DNA of 64,000 nt, taken from Bacillota bacterium. Lineage in GTDB: Bacteria > Bacillota > Proteinivoracia > UBA4975. Every line of letters begins with the position of its first letter. Positions within the stretch are counted from its first letter, which is position 1. The notes beneath the pieces were generated by a model. That model worked only from the letters and a program-made list of their open reading frames with translations. It was not told the DNA's origin and did not search any database. Both the position numbers and the translations under genes were made by a program. This document shows, one piece after another, positions 1-9,209 of the stretch. The DNA lies in assembly GCA_012523545.1 (NCBI GenBank), contig JAAYIH010000046.1:1-64000 (forward strand), read 5' to 3'.

Positions 1-531
1 GCACAGCTTGCACCGGCGTTCCTGCAGGTCTTCGGGATCCAGAAGGCTTCCGCAGGCGTCACACTGGTCCCCCCGGGCCTCCTTTGCCCCGCAGCGGGGG
101 CAAATGCCTTCGACATACCTGTCGGGCAGGAACTTCTGACAATGGTCACACCAGATTTGCTCCTGAGTCCTGGGATAGAGCCAGCCGTCGGCGTGCAACC
201 GGCGGATGATATCCTGAACCTGCTGCTGGTGCGCTTCGTCCATGGTGGCAGCGTAGCGGTCATAACTGAAGCCAAGTTTGGCAAAACTGTCTACGAATTC
301 CCGATGGTACTCTTCGGCCACCTGGCGCGGGCTGCGCCCTTCCTGGCTGGCCCGCACGGCTATGGGCGTGCCGTGGCAGTCGCTGCCGGAAACAAACAGA
401 ACCGCATCGCCGCGCAGGCGAAAATAGCGGGCGAGCACGTCGGCGGGCAGCAAGCCGGCGATATGGCCCAGATGCAGAGAACCATTGGCATAAGGCCAGG
501 CGCTGCAAATTAACACATGTCTCACTGTCAT
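1..531 (-). CDS. metG: Methionyl-tRNA synthetase, N-terminal part (3' end runs off window)
   Basis: Minus-strand reading [57 protein letters not shown] with [26 protein letters not shown] zinc knuckle; preceded by a Met-type T-box. Confidence 0.95.
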   Translation of the reverse strand, partial: MTVRHVLICSAWPYANGSLHLGHIAGLLPADVLARYFRLRGDAVLFVSGSDCHGTPIAVRASQEGRSPRQVAEEYHREFVDSFAKLGFSYDRYAATMDEAHQQQVQDIIRRLHADGWLYPRTQEQIWCDHCQKFLPDRYVEGICPRCGAKEARGDQCDACGSLLDPEDLQERRCKLC

Positions 532-544
532 AACCACCCCTCTA

Positions 545-790
545 AAATAATGCAAGCCCGCCACGGCCAAGCGCCGGGACGGGCATAAAATCCCGCGGTA
601 CCACCCCGCATTGCCGCCAGCAGGCGGCCTCCTCAGGCGCGATAACGGGCGCTGCCGTCACGGCCTTGCCGGGGCTCGGCCGCAAAGCTCAGAGACCATG
701 TTCAGCCGGTGTCGCGTTGCCGGGTCCCACCTATTCCGGCTCTCTGCAAACGGACCGTCCGGCCTACTCATCTCGTCATTGCCTGGTATA
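545..790 (-). ncRNA. T-box leader (tRNA-Met responsive) upstream of metG
   Basis: Minus strand contains AATGCGGGGTGGTACCGCGGG (T-box core) at about 592-615 followed by an antiterminator/terminator-like GC-rich region; candidate specifier ATG in GAACATGGTCTC; upstream stem I-like region. Confidence 0.88.
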
Positions 791-925
791 TGGGCTAATT
801 ATAAACAGTCCGGAGCCCGGATGTCAAATTTTTACTGCCGGCCCCCAAAAATTCCCTCCGGTTTGCGCATACTAATAATGTAGTGCCAAAGGGCCAAGTT
901 TAATTTTCAACCCCCATATTCCCAA

Positions 926-955
926 AACTCCCGTCGCGCAACGGGAGTTTTCCTT
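926..955. terminator. Rho-independent terminator-like hairpin
   Basis: aactcccgtcgcgcaacgggagtttt inverted repeat. Confidence 0.6.
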
Positions 956-959
956 TCCC

Positions 960-1097
960 TTATAATCTTTCTATCAGAGCCCATACTATAGGTAAAACAT
1001 AGCGCCCCAGAAACCAGAGAATAATCACCAGGGCGGCCAGGTACGCTCCGTGCCGGATTAAGGCTGTCGCCGGTTGCCTGGTTTTTTCATGGCTCAT
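960..1097 (-). CDS. Small membrane protein, 45 aa
   Basis: MSHEKTRQPATALIRHGAYLAALVIILWFLGRYVLPIVWALIERL with RBS AAAGAGGTG upstream of ATG. Confidence 0.55.
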   Translation of the reverse strand: MSHEKTRQPATALIRHGAYLAALVIILWFLGRYVLPIVWALIERL

Positions 1098-1161
1098 GCG
1101 TTCCACCTCTTTTTGCTTAGTTTTCCGCAAAATACACAGCGTATTCCCGGGAGGCCAACAG

Positions 1162-1311
1162 GTGAAACACTGGTCCTTGTCTGCAGGCATTGTTCTGACC
1201 ATTGCCGGCGCCGTCGCCGTTGCCCTTGACATCCACCCCCACACCGGGGCGATTTTGGCGGCCCTGGGCATCCTCGCCGCCGCCTGGAGCCTGACGCGGC
1301 GACGGGTTTGA
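1162..1311 (+). CDS. Small hydrophobic protein, about 49 aa
   Basis: GGAGG RBS then GTG; VKHWSLSAGIVLTIAGAVAVALDIHPHTGAILAALGILAAAWSLTRRRV. Confidence 0.5.
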   Translation: MKHWSLSAGIVLTIAGAVAVALDIHPHTGAILAALGILAAAWSLTRRRV

Positions 1312-1316
1312 TTGGG

Positions 1317-1350
1317 AGCAAAAAAAACAGCGCAAGCTGTTTTTTTTAGC
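1317..1350. terminator. Bidirectional terminator between convergent genes
   Basis: aaaaaaaacagcgcaagctgtttttttt. Confidence 0.75.
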
Positions 1351-1897
1351 CTTCTTTTATGCCCCTGATAAATGAGACAAAGCCCATGGTCAGGGTGACA
1401 AACCCCCAGCACAGCCAGAGCAGGGCGCTGTCACGGGCCCATGCTGCCAGGCCAATCCCGCCGCTGAGGGCAAAAAGCGCGCCCCAGGCCACAACCCGCT
1501 TCCTGCCGCAAGGGTCCCGGCCGGGCAGGGCAAGTTGTACCGCGATCGCCAAAAGCCGGTGCGGCACGACGACCCCGGCCCTAAAGGCCAGCAAAACCAG
1601 GAGGGAACTGGTCCGCAACGCTGCAAACAGCGCCAAACCGGCCAGGATCAGGGGATAAACCCGGGGCGCGATGTGCATCAGACCCCAGACGGCAACGCCC
1701 CCCATTATCCCGGCAACCAGCCAGTCCTTCACTGCCCGCGCCAGTTGCCGGCGCCAGGCCACATTCCCGGCGACATACCTCTGCAGGCGCCGGCTGGCCG
1801 GGTCCTGAGCGGCAATCTGTTCCAGGAGGCAAAAGCGGGCGCCTTCCAGGAGCAACAACAATGCATAGAGCAACGCCAAAACGAGCATGCCCTTCAC
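1346..1897 (-). CDS. Integral membrane protein of unknown function
   Basis: 183 aa with several hydrophobic segments; overlaps rnhA stop (translational coupling). Confidence 0.6.
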   Translation of the reverse strand: MKGMLVLALLYALLLLLEGARFCLLEQIAAQDPASRRLQRYVAGNVAWRRQLARAVKDWLVAGIMGGVAVWGLMHIAPRVYPLILAGLALFAALRTSSLLVLLAFRAGVVVPHRLLAIAVQLALPGRDPCGRKRVVAWGALFALSGGIGLAAWARDSALLWLCWGFVTLTMGFVSFIRGIKEG

Positions 1898-2352
1898 CGC
1901 CCCGATCCCACATGATCCTTGATCGCCTGGCGGGCCAGGGCGTCGCAGCGGATGTTGTTTTCATCATCGGCATGGCCCTTGACCCAAACCCATGTTACCT
2001 CATGGGGCTCAATGGCTTTGAGCAGCTGCTGCCACAGGTCGATATTTTTGACCTTGCCTTGTTTAAAACCGGTTTTCAGCCAGTTTTCCACCCAGCCCTG
2101 GTTAAAAGCGTTGACCACTATCTCCGAATCGCTGTACACCGTAACCCGGCAGGGCTCCCGCAAAGCCTCAAAGGCCTTGATGAGCGCCGTCATCTCCATA
2201 CGGTTGTTGGTGGTGTCGGGCTCAAAGCCGCTGATTTCCTTCCTGTGGCGGCCGTAGAGCAAAACCGCCGCCCAGCCGCCCGGGCCGGGATTGCCGGAAC
2301 AGGCCCCGTCGCTGTAAATTGTCACTTCTTTTTGTGCTGCCACACCGTCCAC
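1894..2352 (-). CDS. rnhA: Ribonuclease HI
   Basis: EVTIYSDGACSGNPGPGGWAAVL...NNRMEMTALIKAFEAL...VTVYSDSEIVVNAF...WVKGHADDENNIRCDALARQA. Confidence 0.95.
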   Translation of the reverse strand: MDGVAAQKEVTIYSDGACSGNPGPGGWAAVLLYGRHRKEISGFEPDTTNNRMEMTALIKAFEALREPCRVTVYSDSEIVVNAFNQGWVENWLKTGFKQGKVKNIDLWQQLLKAIEPHEVTWVWVKGHADDENNIRCDALARQAIKDHVGSGR

Positions 2353-2373
2353 CTGCCTTGATGCTGTATTGCC

Positions 2374-3129
2374 TTATGTTCTGACAAAGGAAGCCCAGTA
2401 TTCCCAGCCCTTGCGCTTGGGATGCGGGGTCTCTTTGATTTGGCCGGCCAGGTTCAGCTGCTGGCAGGCCGCCTGCACATGGCACAGGGCGATGCCCATT
2501 TCGATGGGAGTGTATGCCTTGCCCACGGGACGGGAGACGCTGTATAAATGCACTCCCTCGGCAGTAAACCACAGCCGCCAGGGCTGACGATTGATGGCGG
2601 AGGGAGCCCAGCGCACCGCTTCCAGTACAGTCAGCCAGGGCAGGCTGTCCCGGTGACTGTGGGGAGCAAAAACGGCAAGGCGCTTCGGCATTATGCGCCT
2701 GCCCATGCGCTTGGCGGCCGCAGCGGCCCTGCCCACAGCCAGCAATATTCGGGTCCGTTCTGCCCCCTTTAATTCCAGCTGCGCATCCACAGCCTTTTTG
2801 TCAAATACCCCCAGCCAGCAGGTGCCCAGTCCCAGGCCGGTGAGCCTGAGGACGACCCGCTCCAGGCTGTACCCCAGGTTGAGGAGAGAATCTCTGTCAT
2901 CCCTGGCAATGGCGGCAATGTACCACGGTGCCGTAACCCGGCCGATGCCCCCCAGACCCAAATGGCGGTGTATCTCCTCTCCCCCCACAAGCCGCAGCTC
3001 CAGGAAGGAAGAATTCAGCGTCTCTGTTTCCCGGCAAATAAACCGGACCTGGTTCACTGTGGCCGCATCCAGGTCAGGCAGATAACGCCGCACCGAGTGA
3101 CGGCGCTCGATGAGCTGAAGCCAATTCAT
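2374..3129 (-). CDS. Nitroreductase family protein
   Basis: MNWLQLIERRHSVRRYLPD...; WAPSAINRQPWRLWFTAEG; start at ATG 3129. Confidence 0.8.
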   Translation of the reverse strand: MNWLQLIERRHSVRRYLPDLDAATVNQVRFICRETETLNSSFLELRLVGGEEIHRHLGLGGIGRVTAPWYIAAIARDDRDSLLNLGYSLERVVLRLTGLGLGTCWLGVFDKKAVDAQLELKGAERTRILLAVGRAAAAAKRMGRRIMPKRLAVFAPHSHRDSLPWLTVLEAVRWAPSAINRQPWRLWFTAEGVHLYSVSRPVGKAYTPIEMGIALCHVQAACQQLNLAGQIKETPHPKRKGWEYWASFVRT

Positions 3130-3275
3130 GCCAATCCCTCCAAACCGCATTTTACTGCCGGCAAAGGCCCGCCGCGCCAGGGTCTGGTTGGCCTGCGGGG
3201 TATCGGCCGGCTGCGCATTATGGCAAAAACAAGCGGGCATGCTAATAGAGACCAAATGTACAAGGAGGATAGCCA

Positions 3276-3431
3276 ATGACCACCAGTTGGATAGTTGTCG
3301 GTCTGGGCGTCGTGGTCTCTTTGATTGGATGGTTCATCGGCGGCAATTTGGGCAGCGGCGTGCTGGGTTTCGGCCTGGCCCACATCATACTGGGCCTGCT
3401 GGATACCATGAGACCGACGGTACGTCACTAG
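3276..3431 (+). CDS. Small Gly-rich membrane protein, 51 aa
   Basis: AAGGAGG RBS then ATG; MTTSWIVVGLGVVVSLIGWFIGGNLGSGVLGFGLAHIILGLLDTMRPTVRH. Confidence 0.55.
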   Translation: MTTSWIVVGLGVVVSLIGWFIGGNLGSGVLGFGLAHIILGLLDTMRPTVRH

Positions 3432-3466
3432 ACAAAGGGCACCGAGAGCCTCGGTGCCCAAATTGC

Positions 3467-3826
3467 TTAATCGAACAGCAAGTTATCTCCCTTTTGCAGG
3501 CCGGACGGGGTTTTAATCAGGTAATCCTTAGCCCCCAGTTTCAGCGCGTGTTCTATTATCTCGCGCCGGCGATAGGAGGTTACCATGGTAATGTCGGGTT
3601 TATAGTCATCCAGGTTGGCCAATTCTTCCAGGACTCCAAGGCCGTCGAGCTTGGGCATAATTACGTCCAGGAAAATTTTGTCCGGCCTGTGCTGTAAAAT
3701 GCGTTCCACTGCTTCGGCGCCGTTGCTTACAGAAGCGATGATTTTATAATTATGCTGTTTTGCCCAATCCTCTACCCGGGCCCGGGAAATGGGATCATCA
3801 TCTGCTATTATAGCTGTCTTAAGCAT
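3467..3826 (-). CDS. Stand-alone CheY-like response regulator receiver protein
   Basis: MLKTAIIADDDPISRARVEDW...DKIFLDVIMPKLDGLGVLEEL...MVTSYRRREIIEHALKLGAKDYLIKTP. Confidence 0.85.
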   Translation of the reverse strand: MLKTAIIADDDPISRARVEDWAKQHNYKIIASVSNGAEAVERILQHRPDKIFLDVIMPKLDGLGVLEELANLDDYKPDITMVTSYRRREIIEHALKLGAKDYLIKTPSGLQKGDNLLFD

Positions 3827-3982
3827 CGGCAACACCCCTCTCCTCTGCCGTTTTTTTTGTAATTCCACATTGCCCCCCAAAATCCCTGCCTGGAAGGCAA
3901 AATTTTCTTGCCGCCGAACTGGAAACAGGCGGTTGCAGACGCTGTTGCATCAGTGATATTATTTTTGTAGCACGCGCAAGGG

Positions 3983-5077
3983 GTGAGTGCAGTGAAGTAC
4001 CCGATAACCCAACTGGATTTCGACCGGGACTTTGCCGGCTTTGTCGAGCTCAGCCGGGCCATATACGGCGAGAAGGCAGTGGCCGATGAGGCCTTGTACC
4101 GGTGGCTGTTTGAAAAAAACATCTATAACCCGAAGGGATACTACCTCTTCCACGTCGCCAAAGACGGCGACAAGGTGGTGGCTTCCGACTGCCTGATGCC
4201 TGTCCCCCTGAGCATAAAGGGTAACAAGTACCTGGCTGCATGGTCCATCAAAACCATGACGCACCCGGATTACCAGCGCCAGGGAATCTTTCGGGCCATG
4301 ACCGAATTCAACATCACCCGGGCCAGGGAACTGGGCATCGATATCATACTGGGCTTCGCCAACGCCAACTCCTTCCCGGGCTACAAAAAGTTTGGCTGGG
4401 AAGTATTGTGGGAACGAAGGGCGATAATCCGCCCGCTGGACATCCGGCAGAGCCTGCGCCGCAAAGCACCGTTGAGCCCCTTTGCAGAGGTAGGCAACAA
4501 GCTGTTCAGAATGCTGGACAAAGGCCGGCTGGCACGCCTGGCCGCCCAGGCCAAAAAGTATGAAACCGAAATCCACTCTTCTGCTCCGGAAACCTGCGAT
4601 AAGCTCTGGGCCAAAATGCAGGCGGGGTTTGCCATTGCCATTGAGCGCGACCAAAAATACATTGAATGGCGCTACAATCAGCGCCCCAACCAGGAATATA
4701 AATTCGTCGTGGCCTGTGCCCAGAAACAACCGGAAGCCATGCTGGTCTTTCGCCGGCACCTGGGCAACAACTCCTGCATAATCATCGATTACATTGGCGC
4801 GCCCGAATCCCCGGCCATACCCGCGTTGCTGCACGAAACCGTTCAATATTGCCTGGACAATAACCTGCGCTACATCATCAACAGTTCGGGGAGCAGGTTT
4901 GACGATTACTTATGCAACCACTTTTGGTTCAAGTACCTGACCGCTCCGCTGGCCAACAACATGTTCATAGCCCACCGCATCAACCGGGACATCAATCCCG
5001 CCCACCTGACAGAACAGGAAAACTGGTTTATCAGCTACGGAGACTCCGAACTGGACCTCGACCTGCAATTCCGGTAG
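3983..5077 (+). CDS. GNAT-family N-acetyltransferase
   Basis: 364 aa; AAWSIKTMTHPDYQRQGIFRAMTEFNITRARELGIDIILGFANANSFPGYKKFGWE. Confidence 0.75.
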   Translation: MSAVKYPITQLDFDRDFAGFVELSRAIYGEKAVADEALYRWLFEKNIYNPKGYYLFHVAKDGDKVVASDCLMPVPLSIKGNKYLAAWSIKTMTHPDYQRQGIFRAMTEFNITRARELGIDIILGFANANSFPGYKKFGWEVLWERRAIIRPLDIRQSLRRKAPLSPFAEVGNKLFRMLDKGRLARLAAQAKKYETEIHSSAPETCDKLWAKMQAGFAIAIERDQKYIEWRYNQRPNQEYKFVVACAQKQPEAMLVFRRHLGNNSCIIIDYIGAPESPAIPALLHETVQYCLDNNLRYIINSSGSRFDDYLCNHFWFKYLTAPLANNMFIAHRINRDINPAHLTEQENWFISYGDSELDLDLQFR

Positions 5078-5111
5078 GCCGGGGTTTTTTTTTGCAACCC
5101 TCCTGCGTCAC

Positions 5112-5207
5112 TCAGTTACGGCTGGACAGGAGCACGATCCCGCCGATGATCAGGCCGAGAACAAGCAGGCCCCCCAGCAGAATCGGTACACCGGTCACCA
5201 GGCTCAT
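5112..5207 (-). CDS. 31-aa single-TM miniprotein
   Basis: GGGAGGTGG RBS then ATG; MSLVTGVPILLGGLLVLGLIIGGIVLLSSRN. Confidence 0.5.
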   Translation of the reverse strand: MSLVTGVPILLGGLLVLGLIIGGIVLLSSRN

Positions 5208-5242
5208 TTTTCCACCTCCCGCCGATTATTGACCCAATCCCG

Positions 5243-5521
5243 TTACGCCAGGTCGAGAATCCGGACCGGAAGAGAATCGCCGAATTCTTTCCTGCGCAGG
5301 CGCAGCGCAGCCAGTAAGGCTTGTTTTCCACCATATGGGTATAGTGGCCGTCCTGCTCCCGGCCGGAAGAGGCAATCCCGGCCAGCATCTTGCAACGGGA
5401 GACCTGTCTGACGCCGGCAGCCAACACCTCTCCAGATGCCCGGGCGCGCATGGGCCGCCAGGGCATGTCCGTTTAAAGCAATATTCGCCAAAAGGACGGG
5501 TATACCTGCCCAATGTTCCAT
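5243..5521 (-). pseudogene. Possible decayed/frameshifted small gene
   Basis: Two minus frames (5243-5521 and 5116-5466) each look coding over part of their length; GC3 is higher in the second frame across the middle. Confidence 0.25.
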
Positions 5522-5660
5522 AGCCCCCCATAAAACACGACCGGCCTCGCTGCCGGCACCATTACCCGGGCATTATCCTTCAATTTTTTCTTCCGGCAGG
5601 AGTAATGCCCGGTGATGTCCAAATAAAGAAATGGGTATATGGGGTTAAGGGGGTATACAC

Positions 5661-6130
5661 GTGGATAAAACTCAATTGGTCAAGGCTTGGGTTTTTTCCT
5701 CGGGCGCAGTTAAACAATTGGGAAGCAAGGGCAAGGCCTTTGCCCTGGGCTGGAAACTGCTCAACGATTACCTCTATTTCTCGGAGGCTGCTGCCCTGTA
5801 ACCCGGGCAAGGCTGTACGACTTTTCCCAGTTCATCACCAACTTTGCCGACCATTATGCCGGCCCCGACGACGACCTCTATACCTGGATTGTGAACAATG
5901 GCCATACCATCATCGAAGCCCTGCACAAAGCCGAAACAGAGGAGACCCATGAAAAGATTCCCAATGCCCTTTGCCCCCTGTGCAGCGTACCGCTGTCGGC
6001 AGACAACGTGGCGCGCCTGGCCGACGGCAGCATCCGCAAATCGGCGGCGGGACGCGCCTGGTGCAAGGAATGCGCTGTGAAAATCGACAAAAATAAATGG
6101 ACTGCCCGCGAAAGCCCCGGGGCTGAATAA
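5661..6130 (+). pseudogene. Small zinc-knuckle-containing protein gene interrupted by a 1-nt frameshift near 5799
   Basis: GTG start with AAGGGGG RBS: VDKTQLVKAWVFSSGAVKQLGSKGKAFALGWKLLNDYLYFSEAAAL*; the other frame continues VTRARLYDFSQFITNFADHYAGPDDDLYTWIVNNGHTIIEALHKAETEETHEKIPNALCPLCSVPLSADNVARL...CKECAVKIDKNKWTARESPGAE. Confidence 0.6.
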
Positions 6131-6184
6131 CTGCTCTCTCTATTTGCCACACTATGCTTGACAAGAAACTTTGGAGGGAGCTGT

Positions 6185-6601
6185 ATGCGCCTGATACCCC
6201 ACGAGTGGAGACATTTGGATAACTGGCGTCGGGAAATGGAGCGTTTTGTCGAGCCCCTTTTCCAGAGCTTCAACACTCCCCGGGTCGACCTCTTTGAGAC
6301 CGACTCCGAGCTGGTGGCAGTCTGTGAAATCCCCGGCATAGAAAAAAAGGAAGACATCCATGTGGACGTCTCCGACAATGTCCTCATCATCAGCGGCAGC
6401 GTCCGCCGCTGGGGAGAGGTCAAGGATGACGCCTTCCACAGGCGCGAACGCTATGCCGGCCATTTCACCCGTTCCGTCGGATTGCCGATGCCCGTCAAGG
6501 GCGATGAAATCAAAGCCACTTACCGCAACGGGCTGCTGGAAGTGCGCATGCCCAAAGCCGAACAAACTGCAACCAGGCGAATCGATATCGAATTCCACTA
6601 A
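6185..6601 (+). CDS. Hsp20/alpha-crystallin small heat-shock protein
   Basis: VDLFETDSELVAVCEIPGIEKKEDIHVDVSDNVLIISG...RRERYAGHFTRSVGLP...ATYRNGLLEVRMPK; GGAGGGAG RBS. Confidence 0.92.
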   Translation: MRLIPHEWRHLDNWRREMERFVEPLFQSFNTPRVDLFETDSELVAVCEIPGIEKKEDIHVDVSDNVLIISGSVRRWGEVKDDAFHRRERYAGHFTRSVGLPMPVKGDEIKATYRNGLLEVRMPKAEQTATRRIDIEFH

Positions 6602-6631
6602 ACCGTAACTTTTTCCTCCGCGCGGCATTGC

Positions 6632-6664
6632 CGGGCCGGGTTCAATGACCCGGCCCTTTTTTTA
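6632..6664 (+). terminator. Rho-independent terminator after hsp20
   Basis: gggccgggttcaatgacccggcccttttttt. Confidence 0.85.
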
Positions 6665-6670
6665 GCCTCC

Positions 6671-8605
6671 TTATCGCTTTATGCCCTCCAGGCATTCCCG
6701 GGCCAGGGCGGCGGCATGCAGGCTGCTCAACGACCGGTCGCCCTCCAGGGTGATGACCAGCACGTATTGGTCAAAATAGCATACATACCAGGCAATCTGC
6801 CGCGTGGCGCTTATTTCCGAGGTCCCGGTCTTGCCCCGCACGGCTCCGTGTCCCACCCAGGCACGGGCCTCCTCATCGGAAGCGGCGTAGGCCAGTACGC
6901 TGTCCAGCAACTGGAGGTTTTCGGCGCTGAAACCGGTTTCCAGCCAGATCCCGGCCGGATCGTCTGCTGTCAGGCGCGGCAGGGGCAAGTTGCCGTCCTG
7001 CCGGGCAATGGCCGCATACATCAGCGCCACATGTAAAGGAGTGGTCAGCATCTCCCCCTGACCGTAACTGGTGTCGGCAAGCAAAATTTCGCTTCCGCCC
7101 TGTTTGCGAATCTGCGACCGCTGGTAGTTCAGAGAAAGCGGGATGTCCCGGGCAAAGCCCAGGGCGGCCCCGTATCTTTCCAGCGCCTCCCACCCCAGCT
7201 TGAGCCCCAGGTCGGCAAAGTAAACGTTGTCGGACCATTTCATGGCTTCCCACAGGTCGACAGGGTGGGGCGGGCGCACCACCCTGGTCACATGATAAGA
7301 ACCCCATTGGGGACTCTTCTGCCAGCGGAGGGGGGTGTCCCAGCTGTATTCCGGGTCGTACACCCCCTCCTCCAGGGCCATCAAGGCGGTGAAGGGCTTA
7401 AAGACAGAGCCGGGCGGATACAGGCCGTTGAAAGCCCGGTTGACAAAGGGGGCGTCCCGGTCGGCCAGTTCCCGGTACTGACCGGCGCTAATCCCCAGGG
7501 CAAACCAGTTGCAGTCAAAGCCGGGGTTGGAAACAACGCCCCGGATGGCGCCGGTAGCGAATTCCAGCAACAGCATGCTGCCGTTGGCTCCGCCCAGAAC
7601 GGCGTCCAACTGCCGGCACTGGGCCAAATCCAGGGTGGTAACCACATCCCGGCCGGGGACGGGCGCGCGCCGGGCCACCACGGCAACCTCGCTGTCGCCT
7701 TCCCACACAGAAATCGTAAATCCCGGCCGGCCCGCCAGCACCGAATCGTAAACCAGCTCCAGACCCGCCCGGCCCACGATGTCGCCGGCGGCAAAGCCCA
7801 GGTCAGCCAGTTCCTGCAACTGTTCGGCCTCAATTTCGCCCACATACCCCACCGTCTGGGCCAGTGAATCGGGAATGTTGTACACCCTGCCTTCCTGCTC
7901 CCGCACCTTGACGCCCTTTACCGCCGTCAGGGCTTCCCGCAGTTGTTGCCAGGCAGCCTCGCCCACGGTCCGCACCGGAACAAATGTATCCGGGCGCACC
8001 CAGCTTTGCTCCAGCAGGCGCCGGATTTCGCTTTCCGGCACGTCCAGGAGGAGGGACAGCTTTGCCGCGCTGTCCGGCTGCATGGCCCCCGGCACCAAGC
8101 CCACGCAGAAAACGGGGCCGGCGACGGCCAGCGGCACGTTGTTGCAGTCCAGGATGGCCCCGCGCCTGGGCATTTGCCGGGTCACCTTCACTACCCGGTG
8201 TTCCGTGAGCTGGGGAAAGATGAGACAGTGATCCCAGTGCAGTTTCCAGCCTTCCCGGGTCCTGACCAGGCCGGCCTCGTACTCCAGGCTGAAATCTCCT
8301 GCCGTCGACGTCCGAAACTCCAGGGTATACCTGGCCGTGTCTTTGGCAATCTCCAGCTCGGTTACCGCCAGCTGCTGCAGCCCGATGCCCCGGGAAATCT
8401 TCTCGTAGCGCCGGCAAAAAGTCTCCGCATCCCACCGGGCCCGGGCTTCGGCGCTGAGCAACTGGTACATGGCCGCCCAGTCGCCCTGTTGCCACAGGTG
8501 CACAAAGCGGGTGATCAGGTCGTCGGGAGCCCGGATCTCCTGGTTGTCGCAGGCGCACAACATGAGAGCCAGGCAAACCAACGCCGCCAACACTGTCCTT
8601 CCCAT
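6671..8605 (-). CDS. Penicillin-binding transpeptidase with MecA/NTF2-like N-terminal domain (lipoprotein-like leader)
   Basis: MGRTVLAALVCLALMLCACDNQEI leader; PPGSVFKPF (SxxK), SDN, GKTGTSE motifs; RRGAILDCNNVPLA dimerisation domain. Confidence 0.88.
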   Translation of the reverse strand: MGRTVLAALVCLALMLCACDNQEIRAPDDLITRFVHLWQQGDWAAMYQLLSAEARARWDAETFCRRYEKISRGIGLQQLAVTELEIAKDTARYTLEFRTSTAGDFSLEYEAGLVRTREGWKLHWDHCLIFPQLTEHRVVKVTRQMPRRGAILDCNNVPLAVAGPVFCVGLVPGAMQPDSAAKLSLLLDVPESEIRRLLEQSWVRPDTFVPVRTVGEAAWQQLREALTAVKGVKVREQEGRVYNIPDSLAQTVGYVGEIEAEQLQELADLGFAAGDIVGRAGLELVYDSVLAGRPGFTISVWEGDSEVAVVARRAPVPGRDVVTTLDLAQCRQLDAVLGGANGSMLLLEFATGAIRGVVSNPGFDCNWFALGISAGQYRELADRDAPFVNRAFNGLYPPGSVFKPFTALMALEEGVYDPEYSWDTPLRWQKSPQWGSYHVTRVVRPPHPVDLWEAMKWSDNVYFADLGLKLGWEALERYGAALGFARDIPLSLNYQRSQIRKQGGSEILLADTSYGQGEMLTTPLHVALMYAAIARQDGNLPLPRLTADDPAGIWLETGFSAENLQLLDSVLAYAASDEEARAWVGHGAVRGKTGTSEISATRQIAWYVCYFDQYVLVITLEGDRSLSSLHAAALARECLEGIKR

Positions 8606-8701
8606 CTTCCGCCTCCTCAGCGCTGAGAAATTTGCTGAATACCCCTTTCCAATAAAGCCAACAATAACAAGGGAATGCACGGCAAGGAAAGGAGGGATTT
8701 G

Positions 8702-8887
8702 ATGGCGCATCTCAACCAAATGGAGTTGCAAAACCTGCGTCACATGATCGGCTGCCACGAACTGGCGGCCCAGAAGCTCGAGACTTATGCCCGCTCTGTC
8801 AGCGACTCCCAAATCAGGCAGATGTTCCAGCAATCTGCCCAATCGGCCCGCAGCGCCAAGCAAAAACTGATGTCATTCTTAAGCTAG
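8702..8887 (+). CDS. Small helical protein, spore-coat (CotF)-like partner
   Basis: AAAGGAGGG RBS; MAHLNQMELQNLRHMIGCHELAAQKLETYARSVSDSQIRQMFQQ. Confidence 0.55.
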   Translation: MAHLNQMELQNLRHMIGCHELAAQKLETYARSVSDSQIRQMFQQSAQSARSAKQKLMSFLS

Positions 8888-8897
8888 GAGGGACACC

Positions 8898-9146
8898 ATG
8901 CAGGAAAAACACATGGTCAATGACGTGCTTTCGATGTACAACAGCAGCCTGACTACTTATGCCAGCGTCATTGCCGAAACCGAAAACCAGCAATTGCGCC
9001 AGACCCTGCAACAGATGCGGGATGAGGACGAAAAGTTCCAGTACCAGCTGTTTCAAATTGCAAGCCAGAAAGGGTACTATCAGCCGGCGCAAAAAGCCGA
9101 CCCGCAGGACATCCAGCAGGTCAAAGCGCAACTGGGAGGAAGTTAA
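8898..9146 (+). CDS. CotF-family spore coat protein
   Basis: MQEKHMVNDVLSMYNSSLTTYASVIAETENQQLRQTLQQMRDEDEKFQYQLFQIASQKGYYQPAQKAD. Confidence 0.75.
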   Translation: MQEKHMVNDVLSMYNSSLTTYASVIAETENQQLRQTLQQMRDEDEKFQYQLFQIASQKGYYQPAQKADPQDIQQVKAQLGGS

Positions 9147-9167
9147 ACAGTACCCCATATTAATGCC

Positions 9168-9197
9168 AAAAGAGCGCAGTTTATGCGCTCTTTTCCT
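9168..9197. terminator. Bidirectional terminator
   Basis: aaaagagcgcagtttatgcgctctttt. Confidence 0.7.
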
Positions 9198-9209
9198 TTG
9201 CCTGTATTG

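Noticed and set aside
3959-4846. 295-aa minus-strand ORF
   Set aside because: Antisense to the GNAT gene, which has a conserved acetyl-CoA-binding pattern.
5790-5805. Programmed -1 frameshift at the split gene
   Set aside because: No X XXY YYZ slippery heptamer and no obvious downstream pseudoknot; simple indel more likely.
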